Of a stretch of DNA of 64,000 nt, positions 32,140-43,019 are shown piece after piece. Numbering within the stretch: position 1 is the first letter of the stretch; every line of letters starts with the position of its first letter. The position numbers and the translations under genes were made by a program. The notes below the pieces were generated by a model. It was given only the letters and a program-made list of their open reading frames with translations. It did not search any database and was not told the DNA's origin. The DNA comes from Zymoseptoria tritici IPO323 (lineage: Eukaryota; Ascomycota; Dothideomycetes; Mycosphaerellales; Mycosphaerellaceae): contig NC_018218.1 in assembly GCF_000219625.1 (NCBI RefSeq), forward strand, positions 5,766,001-5,830,000, given 5' to 3'.

Positions 32140-34204
32140 ATGTCTGAAGCACACAACACCGCCGCACCGGCCACTGCCACGGCTCCGGCTGATACCACAA
32201 CGGCTGCTCCAGCTGTCGACGCCCACAATGTCGCTGACCGCGTCGTGGCCGCTCCAGTCGTCAACGGAGATGCTCCCAAGACACACGCCGAGACCAGCGA
32301 TGCTGCACCCACAACCGATGGAGCTGTCGTCACAGAAGAGGCTGCTTCGTCCGAGGTCACCGAGAAGGCCGTCGAGCCCATCACTGAGGGTCAGCTCGCA
32401 TACAAGGGACCAGGTCTTGTCAAGTGAGTGCTTGCATCAATGTCATCTCAATCCTTAACCATGCTGACCTCACTAGATCTCTCATCCCATCCAAGAAGGA
32501 GTTCTGGCTCGATGACTCCGCCGTCAGCCCATCGAACCTCTCCCTCTACCTCCGCGGTGAGAAGCCCGAGGTGGCCCACCCCGTCGTGGCATGGGCCAGC
32601 CAGACCGGCAAGGGTCTCCTCTTCTTCAACAAGAAAGGCGAAATCAACCGCGCACACCCTCATGATATTCTCCCCCTCTACGATGCTACCGAGCTCAAGA
32701 AAGAACACCCTCACTCTTTCTCCTTCAAGATCAACGGCAAGGAGCACTCCTTCAAGGCAACCAGCGATGCGGAGCGTGATGGATGGTACATCTCCATTGA
32801 GAAGTCCATCGAGTTGGGCAAGGCCTCCAAGCAGGAGGTCCGTGACACTGCTGGCTACACTGAGGAGTTTGAGAAGCTGAGTAAGTTGCATGTGAGCTGT
32901 GTTGAGGAGAGGATTTATTTACTGACACACATCTACCAGGCAAGCCAAGCCACGCCGTCCCAGCCGTCGTGACCAAGCGCAACCAATCCAACCCAAAGAA
33001 GAGCGCCGAAGGTGAGCGTGCCACCAGCTCCTCCAGCAGCTCCAACAATGAGGGCGAGAAGAAGGAAAAGAAGAAGAGCCGTTCCACTTCTCGTGGAATC
33101 CTCCAGCGCCTCCAGAGCGGCAAGAAGGAGACCAAGGTCGAGAAGGATGAGGAGAAGAAGGTCGAGGCTGGTGAAGTGACCAAGCCAGAGGGCGAGACTG
33201 CCGAGCCAGTGCTCGCTTCTACTGAGGCTGCGCCCGTTCACGCTGCTGTTGCCACTGCTGAGATCCCATCTGCTGGTAAGACTGAACACCTGGACACCCA
33301 CATCATATCTACTCATACTGACCACCTCACAGGCGAGGACAAGACCGCGGACCACACCAACGAGACCGCTCCTCTTACCACCGAGGAGAAGACCACCAAG
33401 CCCAACAAGCGTGCCAGCATCTTCGGCCGCGTCTCCTCCGGCTGGAGCAGCATCAAGAGCCCTACCAAGGAAAAGGAACAGAAGGACGCCGAGCTCAAGA
33501 TTGCTGAGCCACACACCACTGAGGCTGTCTCCGAGAACCCACCTGTCCTCCCAGAGACTGCCACTACCGAGCCTGTCCCAGCTCCCGTCGTGCCAGCTGT
33601 CGAGGAGCCAGCTGTCGTCGATAAGAAGACCGAGAACACAACTCCTGCCGAGACTTCGGAGCCCACCAAGGAGAAGTCCAACTTCCTCACCACTTTGATG
33701 AACCGCGCACGCAGCGTCAGCCCATCGACTCAGAAGAAGGAGCAGCACGCCAAGAAGGAGGAGACCACCGTGGCTCCTGTTGAGGAGGCCAAGGTCGAGG
33801 AGCCTGCCGTTGTCGCCACCGAGCCAGCAGCCGCCACTACCGTCGAGCCCACCTCTCCAGTTGCTGAGAAGACTGAGGAGCCTACCAGCAAGGCCGACAA
33901 GCGCCAGTCCGTGCTCGGCAACCTCGGTCGTCGTGCCAGCAAGGCCCTCAACCGCATCCAGACTCCCAAGAAGGAGACTTCTACCGCTGCGGAGACCAAA
34001 AAGGAGGAGAACGCTGTCGAGAAGGATGTCGCTGCTCCCGCCACCACCGAGACTACCTCCACCCTCGGCCCTGTCGCCGCCAACAACAACAACACAACCG
34101 AGGAGAAGGCCATTGGTGACGTCGTCCCTGACGCCGTCTCCTCTGGCCACCCTCAGAACACCACCGCTGCCGCTTCCCCGGCTCCGGTCACCGCGAGCGC
34201 GTAA
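32140..34204 (+). CDS. Meu6-like pleckstrin-homology domain protein
   Basis: Four exons, 32140-32423, 32477-32880, 32940-33275 and 33333-34204, give 631 residues. Residues 1-90 are Ala/Thr-rich and acidic. The PH domain (about 92-230) reads GQLAYKGPGLVKSLIPSKKE, WASQTGKGLLFF and WYISIEKSIELGKASKQE. The rest is low-complexity, with repeated basic blocks RSTSRGILQRLQSG, RASIFGRVSSGWSSIKS and RQSVLGNLGRRASKALNRI separated by Glu/Lys/Ala/Thr-rich spacers. S. pombe Meu6 is the named relative; PH domains bind phosphoinositides or partners at membranes. Intron 3 (57 nt) is a multiple of three without an in-frame stop and could be retained. Codon use is strongly C-biased, as in highly expressed genes. 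Confidence 0.88.
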
Positions 34205-36036
34205 AGTCCAAAGAAGAAGAGGGAGGTATGGTGGGTTCGACCTGAAGCTGTCTCAGCTGGGGCCTGAGCTCGCCTTGTTGTCGCCCTCTTCTTCTGAAGA
34301 CCTTCCGTCGAGACCCTCCATCTTCTGACTTGGAGTCTCTCTCCAGCACACTGGCTGCTTGCTTGGATGGCACCCGACCACTATACCCCTTCCACCCTCA
34401 CCACTTCCTTTGCGGTTTCCATGTCCGGCTTTGCTTTTTGTTCATGTTGTCCTGCGGTCTCGGTTTTGTTTTCATTGAACAGCGCTTAATACCCCCATAC
34501 CCCGGTGCTTGTTCTTTGCTTTTGCTGTTATTTCCTTTTGCTCTGTGAAGCGAGCCTGTACTTGGGAATCTGGAAGTGGTACTAAAATGGTGGAAGAGGT
34601 CGGGTGTCTACAGGATATGTGTGTGGGAAAGACTTGAGGGATGGATGGATGGAGGTGAAAAATTGACGGACAGAAGGAAAACAAGATCGTGTCTGTTGTG
34701 TGTGTGTGTGTTTTGGAAGAAAAACGCGAATACCCCATTTCCTTGTTGTTGGGAATTTGTTTGTCAGAATGGTGTTTCAGTGTTGCTAGATACCTCGGTG
34801 TTGCAGGGAAATAAAAAGTGGTCATTTTCAATTTCGCATTATTTCGGCTTTTTTTCTTTCCGAGAAGGAGTCTTTTAATGGTGATGTTGTCGTCCTCGCG
34901 GTCTGTGATGTGGCGGCATTGCAGCCGCCATTATTGGGGCAAATACCATGAACGTATGAGCCTGCCTGCCTTGGAAGTGGGAAGGGGGAGGGAGGACTCG
35001 CTTTTCTTCCTCGCTTTTTCTCGCCGCCGTGTTTCTTTTTCCTTCCTTCTTCAGCGAGTATTGTATGTTGCGTTCGTCGTGCATATCGCCTCCTTGGGTG
35101 CGAAGAACGCGAACCCGGGAAGTTCTGCTCTGGGCTGGTCTGGTCTGGTACTGTGACGACTGACGCAACGCCACGATGTTGATGTTGATGTCGATTGTCC
35201 CGCGGCCACAAATTTGGGAGGGATGAAGGTGGGAGGTGCTGACTGAAGATGTTTTCCTCCATCGATGCTCTAAGGTGTGATGGGAACTATTTCAAGAATG
35301 CTATGCGATTGAAACTTTTCCTCGCTTGGTCACGGAACATTGTGGTTTTGGTTGTTGATGCACGAGAGCCTAAGTTTAAAGCGTTCGTTGAAACGTTGAA
35401 AGATTGCGAGCGAGGGGCAAGAGATGCATGGAGGAATGGAAGGAAGTGTGGATTGAGTGAGGTTTGTGGATGGATGGATGGATGGATGGATGTATAGTGG
35501 GGAGATGGAAGGATTGGAAGGGCTTGCGGCGGGTGGTTGTGGAGGGGAATGAATGGAAGCGAGTTGGGCGATGAGTCGTTTTACTTGGATTGAGGAAGGT
35601 CGCGAGGGGTTGAGGAAGACGGAGGATGGAGGAGGGGGGATGGAGGGGATTCATCGGTCGATGTTTGGGGAGAATGGAAGGTTTTCAATGCGGTTGCGGA
35701 TGAGAGGATTCATTCAGGAGGGGACGGTAGAACGTTTCCTTTGCGGTTCCGACCATTGAGACAGTCGGATTCTTCGTCTTGCGACCTGTGCTGAAATCCT
35801 GCTCCGTCCATAGCGGCCGAATACCAGGGAATTGGAAGCTCTTCAATGCGTGCGGTTGCGGATAGGAAAAAATTCATCCTCCCGCGAGCGGTCGATACTT
35901 CGTTTCCCTCGTGATGATAATGCCGTCACTAGCAGACGAAGCCGTCGAGTCCTTCTTCGTCTTCCTTCCCCGTGCTTTCGTCCTCTCCCGGCTTTATCGG
36001 CCGAGTACCAGGAAATTGGAAGTTCTTCAAGCGGTC
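34205..36036. other. Intergenic with microsatellites and local duplications
   Basis: About 1.8 kb without a supported gene. The left part is T/G-rich 3' flank of the PH gene. A TG run lies at 34697-34711, a GGAT run at 35468-35491, and three diverged tandem copies of a roughly 170-180-bp unit begin at about 35660, 35815 and 35999. Confidence 0.5.
35468..35491. repeat. GGAT microsatellite
   Basis: Six tandem GGAT units in an otherwise G/A-rich stretch; a shorter GGAT run occurs at about 34636. Confidence 0.85.
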
Positions 36037-36130
36037 TCAGTCAGTCGGATTCATCCTCCCAGCGAGCGGTCGACAAGTCGTCTTCCTCGTACTAGCAGAC
36101 GAAGCCATCGAGTCCTTCGTCTTCCTCCCC
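35660..36130. repeat. Imperfect tandem triplication, about 170-180 bp unit
   Basis: Copies share GGCCGA-TACCAGG-AATTGGAAG, then TTCAATGCG/TTCAAGCGG, GGATTCATCCTCC, GCGAGCGGTCGA and ACTAGCAGACGAAGCC-TCGAGTCC. Copy 2 starts at 35815 and copy 3 at 35999; a shorter, more diverged copy starts near 35660 (AATGGAAGG...TTCAATGCGGTTGCGG). Copy 3 covers the last 30 or so codons of the LYR-protein gene. Confidence 0.65.
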
Positions 36131-37245
36131 ACACCTCCATCCTCCTCCGTATTGGGTAGCGCTCTCCCACCCACCCGCCGCCTCCCCGCCTTCCCAACTA
36201 GCCTCTTCCCCCTCTCCCCCGCTTCCATCTCCGCCAACTCCCCCTCCCGATCCACAACCCCCTGCATCGCCCTCCCAACCTCTTGGTTCACCTTCCTCTC
36301 CCTCGCCAATTTCGCTTTGACGACTTTGACTTCCTCTATTAAAGCGCCTGTCCAGCTAGCCTCTGGGGACCTCTCCCTCCACATACCTCCATCCAGTCCG
36401 GCGAAGTCCCGTAGTCGACCATCCCACTCATCCTCCCCCCTCGCCACGGTGATGTCGGAGGTGAGTTTCGCGAGGAGATCTTGCCGGTTTTGACGTTGTC
36501 GGATGCGGGATGTGAGGTAGCCGCTTAGGGAAGAGGGTTGAGGTTTCGAGAAGCGGAGGACGGGGATGTGGTTTGCTGTGAAGAGGACCGGTACCCTCCT
36601 CCTCCCGCCCTTGATCCTCTCCAGTGGTAACGGACGGTTGGTCCAGGATGGGAGTTTGGGGAGGGGTAGGGAAGAGGCAAGGCGGGCGGATTTTCGTGCT
36701 GCATGGGTGCGCGCGGAGAGGCGAGGGAGAGGGGGCCGGGTTGAAGTCAACGAGCAGCGGGATAACAAGTCTTCAATCTCCCGCAAAATCTGGGAGTCCC
36801 CGGCGACCGCTGCATCCAGATGATCCAATGCCTCATACGCCAGGAGAAATCGCGGTTGGAGGAAGTGTGGAGAGACGATGTGGCGGGCGGAGTGGAAGCG
36901 GGAGTGGATTAGGTTTTTAAGGAGATCTTTTGGGTTCGCATGGGATTGAGAGGGGGAAGGGGAAATGGGAGGGAGATGGCGGAGTTGGTGCAGGAGGGCG
37001 CGGTAGAGGGTTAGGGTTGTGTGGCGGTGGGAGGGGGAGAGGTGGGGGATTAGATGGGGGGGCATTGGGGGGTTTGTTGGTGGAGTTGGATTTAGGGGTG
37101 GAGATGGGGCGGGAGGGAGAGGGGGTTGGAGGTGAGGTTGAACGGGAGGTGCAGGTGATTTTTGGGCAGAATTTGGGGGAGCTGGAATTTGATGGGAATT
37201 TGATGGTGTTGGGGGGACGATTTGATGGAAGAGAGAACTGCTCAT
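36037..37245 (-). CDS. LYR-motif protein, Cup1-like
   Basis: Single minus-strand exon, 402 residues. After a Pro-rich N-terminus (about 1-70) comes LTLYRALLHQLRHLPPIS with the LYR motif of the complex-1 LYR superfamily, then FHSARHIVSPHFLQPRFLLA helices. The second half has HIPVLRFSKPQPSSLSGYLT and RIRQRQNRQDLLAKL followed by a charged helical tail. LYR proteins are usually small mitochondrial adaptors for iron-sulphur or complex I assembly; the Cup1-like subgroup has this C-terminal extension. The final residues (KTKDSMASSASTRKTTCRPL on) lie in the tandem duplication and probably are not conserved. It is divergently arranged, 271 bases from the Nas6-like gene. Confidence 0.75.
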   Translation of the reverse strand: MSSSLFHQIVPPTPSNSHQIPAPPNSAQKSPAPPVQPHLQPPLPPAPSPPLNPTPPTNPPMPPHLIPHLSPSHRHTTLTLYRALLHQLRHLPPISPSPSQSHANPKDLLKNLIHSRFHSARHIVSPHFLQPRFLLAYEALDHLDAAVAGDSQILREIEDLLSRCSLTSTRPPLPRLSARTHAARKSARLASSLPLPKLPSWTNRPLPLERIKGGRRRVPVLFTANHIPVLRFSKPQPSSLSGYLTSRIRQRQNRQDLLAKLTSDITVARGEDEWDGRLRDFAGLDGGMWRERSPEASWTGALIEEVKVVKAKLARERKVNQEVGRAMQGVVDREGELAEMEAGERGKRLVGKAGRRRVGGRALPNTEEDGGVGRKTKDSMASSASTRKTTCRPLAGRMNPTD

Positions 37246-37516
37246 CGATCAGGAAGACAATACGGTATGACCAGAGCTGTACGATTGGTGTTTTCCGATT
37301 CGCCTTTACTATTTCAAGTTGCTCTCGAAGATGATATCGTGTAGAAGAACAACATTCACTTGGACATCCAGGCACGGTCTAAATACATCCAATCTTCACA
37401 TGCAAAAACCAACCACATGGGAAATATCCCCGCCTAAACTTGTGATACGTCATCTTCCACCGTCCAGCATCTCCAGACTCGCGTCTTCCCAGCTGCATCT
37501 TTCTCTCTTCCTTGAA

Positions 37517-38294
37517 ATGGACGAAGAACAAAACGCCAAATTCGCCATCCACGCGGCGTGTCGCGAGGGACAGAGTCAGTCCCATCAACTGAATCAACAC
37601 ACATCCTCTTCCCGATCTGACCTCAATTCCAGCCCTCAAAGTCGAATCCCTCCTCGCCGCCGACCCCCGTCTCTCCACCCTCCGCGACCCCGACGACCGC
37701 CTCCCCCTCCACTGGGCCGCGTCCTACAACCGCCTCCCAATCCTCGACCTCCTCTCCGACCTGAAATCCTTCGACCCGGACGTCCAAGATGGAGCCGGCT
37801 GGACCGCCTTGATGATGTCCTCCTCCCTCCGCGATGGCGACAGCGCAGTCGACCTCTTACTCTCCAAATCCGCCGATCCCTCCATTGAAACCCACCTTGG
37901 TCAAACAGCGCTACACTTTGCTTGCTCCAAGTCCAATCTCGACACCGTGAGGAAGTTACTCGCACACGGCGCGAGCGCGAGGGTGAAGGATAAAAGGGGA
38001 CAATTGCCGCTCCACCGTGCTGCGGCGGTGGGGAATGTGGCGGTGTGCAAGGTTTTGCTGGGAGAAGGGAGGAGTCCGTTGGATGCGACGGATGTGGATG
38101 GCTGTGCGGCGATTCATCATGCGGTTGCGGAGGGGCATGGGGAGGTTGCGGTGGAGTTGTTGAGACGCGGGGCGAGGAGTGATGGGAGGGATGGGAATGG
38201 GAAGTTGATGATTGAGTTGGCGCCGGATGAGAGGGTTAGGGGGTATGTTTTGAGGAGGGCGGAGGAGGAGGGGTTGGAGGTTGTGAGGAGTTGA
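37517..38294 (+). CDS. NAS6: Nas6/PSMD10-type ankyrin proteasome chaperone
   Basis: Exons 37517-37574 and 37633-38294 give 239 residues, close to yeast Nas6 (228) and gankyrin (226). It starts MDEEQNAKFAIHAACREGQ and continues with about six ankyrin repeats: LPLHWAASYNRLPILDLL, GWTALMMSSSLRDG, GQTALHFACSKSNLDTVRKL, GQLPLHRAAAVGNVAVCKVL and GCAAIHHAVAEGHGEVAVEL. Nas6 binds the Rpt3 ATPase and guides assembly of the 19S regulatory particle. The 58-nt intron starts GTCAGT, a weaker donor. Codon choice changes from CTC/GCC/GAC to TTG/GCG/GAT about half-way, near 37950. Confidence 0.88.
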
Positions 38295-39591
38295 TGGGGA
38301 GGGGGATGCTACGATGGATGGACCAAGGGCAATGCGGAGGGAGCTGTGGTTGGTGCTATGCTTGCTGGTATAATTGTTCACGGCTCATCTGTGGAGCTGA
38401 AGGTGGACGTTTCGGAGTCTTCAGACTCTTCACGAATATGGGTCTGGCAAGGTCTTCTGCATCCCAGTCGACGCCATGGCAGATCAAAGAACGGGTCGCT
38501 CTTCTATTCTGTCGAGCACGTGCTGCACCGCACATGACCATACATATCTTCTCGATCGACAAAGGGAACGAGATGGAGGCAATTAACCACCACAAATTAC
38601 CTCCACCCTCTCACTACCATCTTGCCGTCATACTCATGTCTATGAACGCCAACCACATCCCTAGTCTGCCTGAGCGGGGCACAGCTGCAGTGAGATTCTT
38701 CGGAGTGCAGTGGATCCCCATCACATGCGGACATGCATATTGCTCCTTCCCGTCCTGCAGGTCACGTCAGGTCCTTGGGTACTTCTGAAAATTCCCTCAT
38801 TCGCAAGCGGGTCCTGCGTCCAAGTCTCATTATTGACTGTGCCAACATCAATATGGATTCATGGCGGGTCATTCACATCTCACATTCAAGAGATGTTGGA
38901 CAATTCTCTTATACATATTAGCCAGGATAGTTCTACCTTAGATATCGGATCGTCTACCCGTTGCCCTGGCCGTTCCACCATCAATTTACTACGACAAACT
39001 TTAAACCACCTTCCAACTTCCACGCCATCTTCCCCAGCATTTCTCCACCCTACCTTAGTTCCATCAGTTCCATCACATTACACCTTCGAGCTCGAGCTCT
39101 TTCACCGACACTTACACGGCAGAATTTACCCGCGAGCATGGACCCCTCGGCTGCACGCGGTGCTGCTCGAGCGTGAGCAGATTCGACGACGGCATAGAGG
39201 ATCCGCGACAGGGAAGAACGAGAGAAAAATCGCCTCCTGGGAAATACTGTATACGATATGCCAGCCTGTTAGACACACTTACATACGCGGACGACGAACG
39301 ACCGACAGCGTTTCCGCTGCAATTGCTTGGATAGCTCACTGGCCATTGGATTTTCGGTCCCCGCCTTCGACGCGCGCGCTCTTTTTTTCCAAAACATTTC
39401 CTAAGCTCGATAGCTCCGGTACCTGGACCTGCCAACTTGTACCAAGCTTGCCGGAACACCTGCAGCCAAAGCGGCTCGCGCCATATCGCGTCTTATTCGC
39501 ACGTACGACCTTGCTGTCTCGAGGGAGTCCACTGCATCAGCGCCCCTCGACACTCATTACATAACCCAGGCCAACCCTCCGGATCTTTACT
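38295..39591. other. Gene-free interval before the transporter
   Basis: About 1.3 kb. The open frame 38710-39564 (plus, 284 codons) has no domain or family resemblance and I treat it as chance. The last few hundred bases are upstream and leader DNA of the transporter. Confidence 0.45.
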
Positions 39592-42500
39592 ATGTCGTCT
39601 TTTTTCAAGCGTCGGAGACTGTCGTCCATGTCTGGGCAGCAGCCTCTTATACAAGGTGATGAGGAAAGCGCAGAGACATCTGCGGTTGTGACGACTCCCA
39701 CGGGAACTTTGAGGCAGAATCCGTTTCGGCGCGTGAGAGCGTTGAGTACGACGAGTGCGACGGGTGCGAGTTTGCCGAGTCGGAGTTATATTCATCACGC
39801 GGGGTTGGGGAGTCAAGGTATGCTATGAGAAGAAGCATTGAATTGTGATTGAGAGAAATGGACTCCGCTAATCCATCGTTGCCATTCTCTAGATGTACAA
39901 TACTCCTCCAGCGGCGTCCGTCAGCAGACTGCAGCACTATCCTCATCATTTCTAGACGGCTCAAACATGGCTAAATATCTGGATCCCGAAGATGCATCTC
40001 TAGCTACCAGCCGTGAATACGACACCATCGCCGAGCGAACAGAACCACCCACACCGGAAGGCAACGACGATGACCAATTCACATATGCGCCTGCAGCTGT
40101 CCCTGGAGCGAGTAATGCTTTGCAGGAGTACGCTGATGATTTGGAAGTGGAGCAGGCAGAGGACTCGGCCGCGAGGAGGAAGTCTTCCGGGAGGGTTCCG
40201 GATGTTGTGATTTCCGGCGATGAGGAGGAAGTGGGAATTGGGGAGCGAACGCCGTTACTACCGCGAGAACGATTACCCTCTCATCGGAAGAAACCTCGGA
40301 AGGCGAGTACGAGTGCTGAGGAGGAGAATGTCCCGCCACGTGGGATATGGAATCGTCTTGGCCATCATTATCCTTCTCTGCACGCTGCGAGGAAGAGAGT
40401 GGCGACTTTGGCGAGTCCGAAGAGTTGGGATATGAGGCAAGTGGCTCATGCTGTGGTTGTCAAGCCGGTCAAGACGCTTCCGGCTGTGTTTTTGGGGTTG
40501 CTGTTGAACTTGCTGGATGCGCTGTCGTACGGCATTATTTTGTTCCCGCTTGGAGAGGAGGTCTTTCAGGATCTTGGAGCGGATGGTGTGTCGATGTTTT
40601 ATGTCAGCTGTATTGTGTCGCAGCTGGTGTACTCGACGGGGAGTATCTTTCGAGGAGGTGTTGGGTCGGAGATGGTGAGTTGTGTTGAGGTTCTAGAGCT
40701 TGAAGAGATGCTGATGATTTACAGATTGAAGTTGTGCCATTCTTTCACAAGATGACTTACATGATCATTGGTGTTATGGGAACTGAGAACCCGGATGCCC
40801 TCCGAGCGACGGTCATCACATCCTACGCGATGAGTTCGATCGTGACTGGAATCGTCTTCTTCGCACTTGGATCCGCACGACTTGGAACATTGGTCAGCTT
40901 TTTCCCTCATTCCATCTTGGTCGGCTGCATTGGCGGAGTTGGCATCTTTCTCTTCTTGACCGGCCTGGAAGTTTCAGTCCGTCTGGACGGCAATCTTGAA
41001 CTCACCAAGGAGGTCTTCTTCAAGCTCATCGATCCGATGAGTCTCGCACAATGGGTCCCGCCACTCGCCCTGGCCATCATCCTCCTGGTCGTCAAGCGAT
41101 ACTACGACAAGCCCTTCCTCGTCCCAGCCTACTACATCGCCATCACCGCCATCTTCTACATCGTCACCGCAGCAGTCCCATCCCTCAACATGGAGAAATT
41201 GCGCAGTTCCGGATGGGTTTTTGAAGCGCCCGCCGCCGACAAGTCTTTCTACAATTTCTACAGCTACTACAAGTTCAGCATCGTCGACTGGAAAGCGGTC
41301 GCCATGACGATACCTTCGCAATTCGCGCTGACGTTCTTCGGCATCTTGCACGTCCCGATTAATATCCCCAACTTGGCGATGAAGATGCAAGAGGATAATG
41401 TCAGCATCAATCGTGAGCTGATCATGCATGGAGTTTCTAATACGCTCTCCGGATGTGTGGGCAGTATTCAGAATTACCTGGTTTACGTCAACAGTGTTCT
41501 GTTCATGGATACTGGAGGCGATAGTAGACTCGCGGGATATATGCTTGCGGCCGCGACGACTGCTTTGTGGATGGTCGGACCGGTGGTTATTGGTTATGTG
41601 CCGGTCATTGTGGTGGGCACCTTGATCTACTATCTCGGCATTGATCTGGCCAAGGAAGCGATGATTGATACCTACGGCCGACTCCACCGACTGGAGTACT
41701 TCACCATCGTGGTGATTGCTCTGGTCATGGGAGTCTACGATTTCGTCGTAGGTGTGGCGGTCGGCATCGGCCTCGCATGCCTCGTCTACGTCGTACAGAC
41801 ATCCCGCAAGACCGTCATCCGAGCCCAATTCTCCGGCGCCATCGCCGAGTCGACCGTCCGACGCCACCCTCGCCAACGAACCTACCTCAACCGAGTCGGC
41901 CCACAAATCCGCGTCGTCAAACTAGGCGGCTACCTCTTCTTCGGCAGCATCGTCAACGTCGAAAAGACCGTCCGCGCTCTCATCGACGCCGAAGCCTTCG
42001 CCGCCTCTCCCATCCGCTACCTCGTCCTCGACTTCTCCCACGTCACCGGCATCGACTTCTCCGCCGCCGAAGCCTTCGGCCGCATGAACCGCGTGCTCCG
42101 CCGTCGCGACGTCGAAATGGTCCTCTCGGGCGTCGCGCTCAACGACGAAATCGGCCGCAGCCTCCAAATGGACGGCCTCTTCGAAGAATCCGACGAGACT
42201 CCCCCGACTCCACCCCCAAAAGTCTACGAAGACCTCAACGGAGCGCTGGAAGCGTGCGAGAATGGCTTGCTCATCACTCTCACGGAAAAACAAGCCACCC
42301 ACTCCAACACGAGGAAGAATTCCTCCTCCCATTCCCCACCAGTCCCTATCCCCACCGACCACGCTTCCAACCAACCCCTACCCATCTCCCAACTCGACGC
42401 CATGGTCGGCAGTCCCCGCACTCAACTCCGCCACGTCGCGGCCTCCCAAACCCTGACGGAAAACGCCCCTCGCGACTACTCCGACCGCGCGGTCTATCAA

Positions 42501-42956
42501 CACCTCAAACAACCCCTCCCCCTCATCCTCCAAGCCTTCCAAGACCTCACCCCTCACACCGAAGACTTCTGGTTCCGCGCCGTCCCCTACTTCACCCGTC
42601 AAGAATACACCAAAGGCCAACTCCTCTACTCCCGCCACGACGCCCCGAATGGATTCATCCTCCTCCAATCGGGTATCCTCCGCGCGGAGTACTCTCTCGA
42701 GCAGGGAAATTACAACGAAGCGATCGTCGCGGGCACAACGTGTGGGGAATTGCCTTTTTTTTCGGAGACGGAACGGACGTGTAGGGTGGTGGCAGAGGAG
42801 GAGGGGTGTGTGGGGTGGGTTTTGACGAGGAGGAGGTGGGAAGAGTTGCAGAGGGAGGAGCCGGGGGTTGCGGCGGAGTTGTTGAAGGTGGGGTTGAAGT
42901 TGAGTGCGGAGAGGATGGGGGCTATTACTAGTTATGTGCTGATTACGGCGAGTTGA
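39592..42956 (+). CDS. SulP-family vacuolar transporter with STAS and cNMP-like domains (Vsb1-like)
   Basis: Exons 39592-39817, 39893-40674 and 40725-42956 give 1079 residues. Residues 1-250 are disordered with a dileucine-like [12 protein letters not shown] that could route it to the vacuole. Membrane helices run from about 265 ([20 protein letters not shown]) to 690. A STAS domain (about 730-820) reads [20 protein letters not shown] and [19 protein letters not shown]. After a Ser/Pro linker, residues 930-1079 form a cyclic-nucleotide-binding-like fold ([40 protein letters not shown]). This layout matches yeast YGR125W/Vsb1, needed for storing basic amino acids in the vacuole; despite the family name, sulfate transport is not implied. 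Introns are 75 and 50 nt. Confidence 0.9.
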
Positions 42957-43019
42957 TGGGGGAGGGAGGGAGTGAGTGAGGGAGGGAGGGGGTGAGGGAG
43001 TGAGGGAGTGAGGTGAGAG
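42957..43019 (+). repeat. GGGAGTGAGGG purine minisatellite after transporter stop
   Basis: Immediately after the TGA stands a 63-base all-purine-rich tract of GGGAG, GGGAGTGA and GGTGAGGGAGTGAG units. It has more than four runs of three or more G close together, so it can form a G-quadruplex in the transcribed RNA or the coding DNA strand. It would lie in the 3' UTR. Confidence 0.75.

Noticed and set aside
32933..34150. 405-codon minus-strand open frame
   Set aside because: Antisense shadow of the Meu6-like gene; Leu/Gly/Ser-rich repeats mirror the C-biased codons on the plus strand.
38710..39564. 284-codon plus-strand frame before the transporter
   Set aside because: Looks like translated leader or intergenic DNA; no family resemblance.
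40974..41906. 310-codon minus-strand frame
   Set aside because: Antisense to the transporter's membrane domain, with no domain of its own.
41777..42784. 335-codon plus-strand frame rich in Arg and Pro
   Set aside because: Alternate frame of the transporter exon; the real frame carries clear STAS and cNMP-like motifs.
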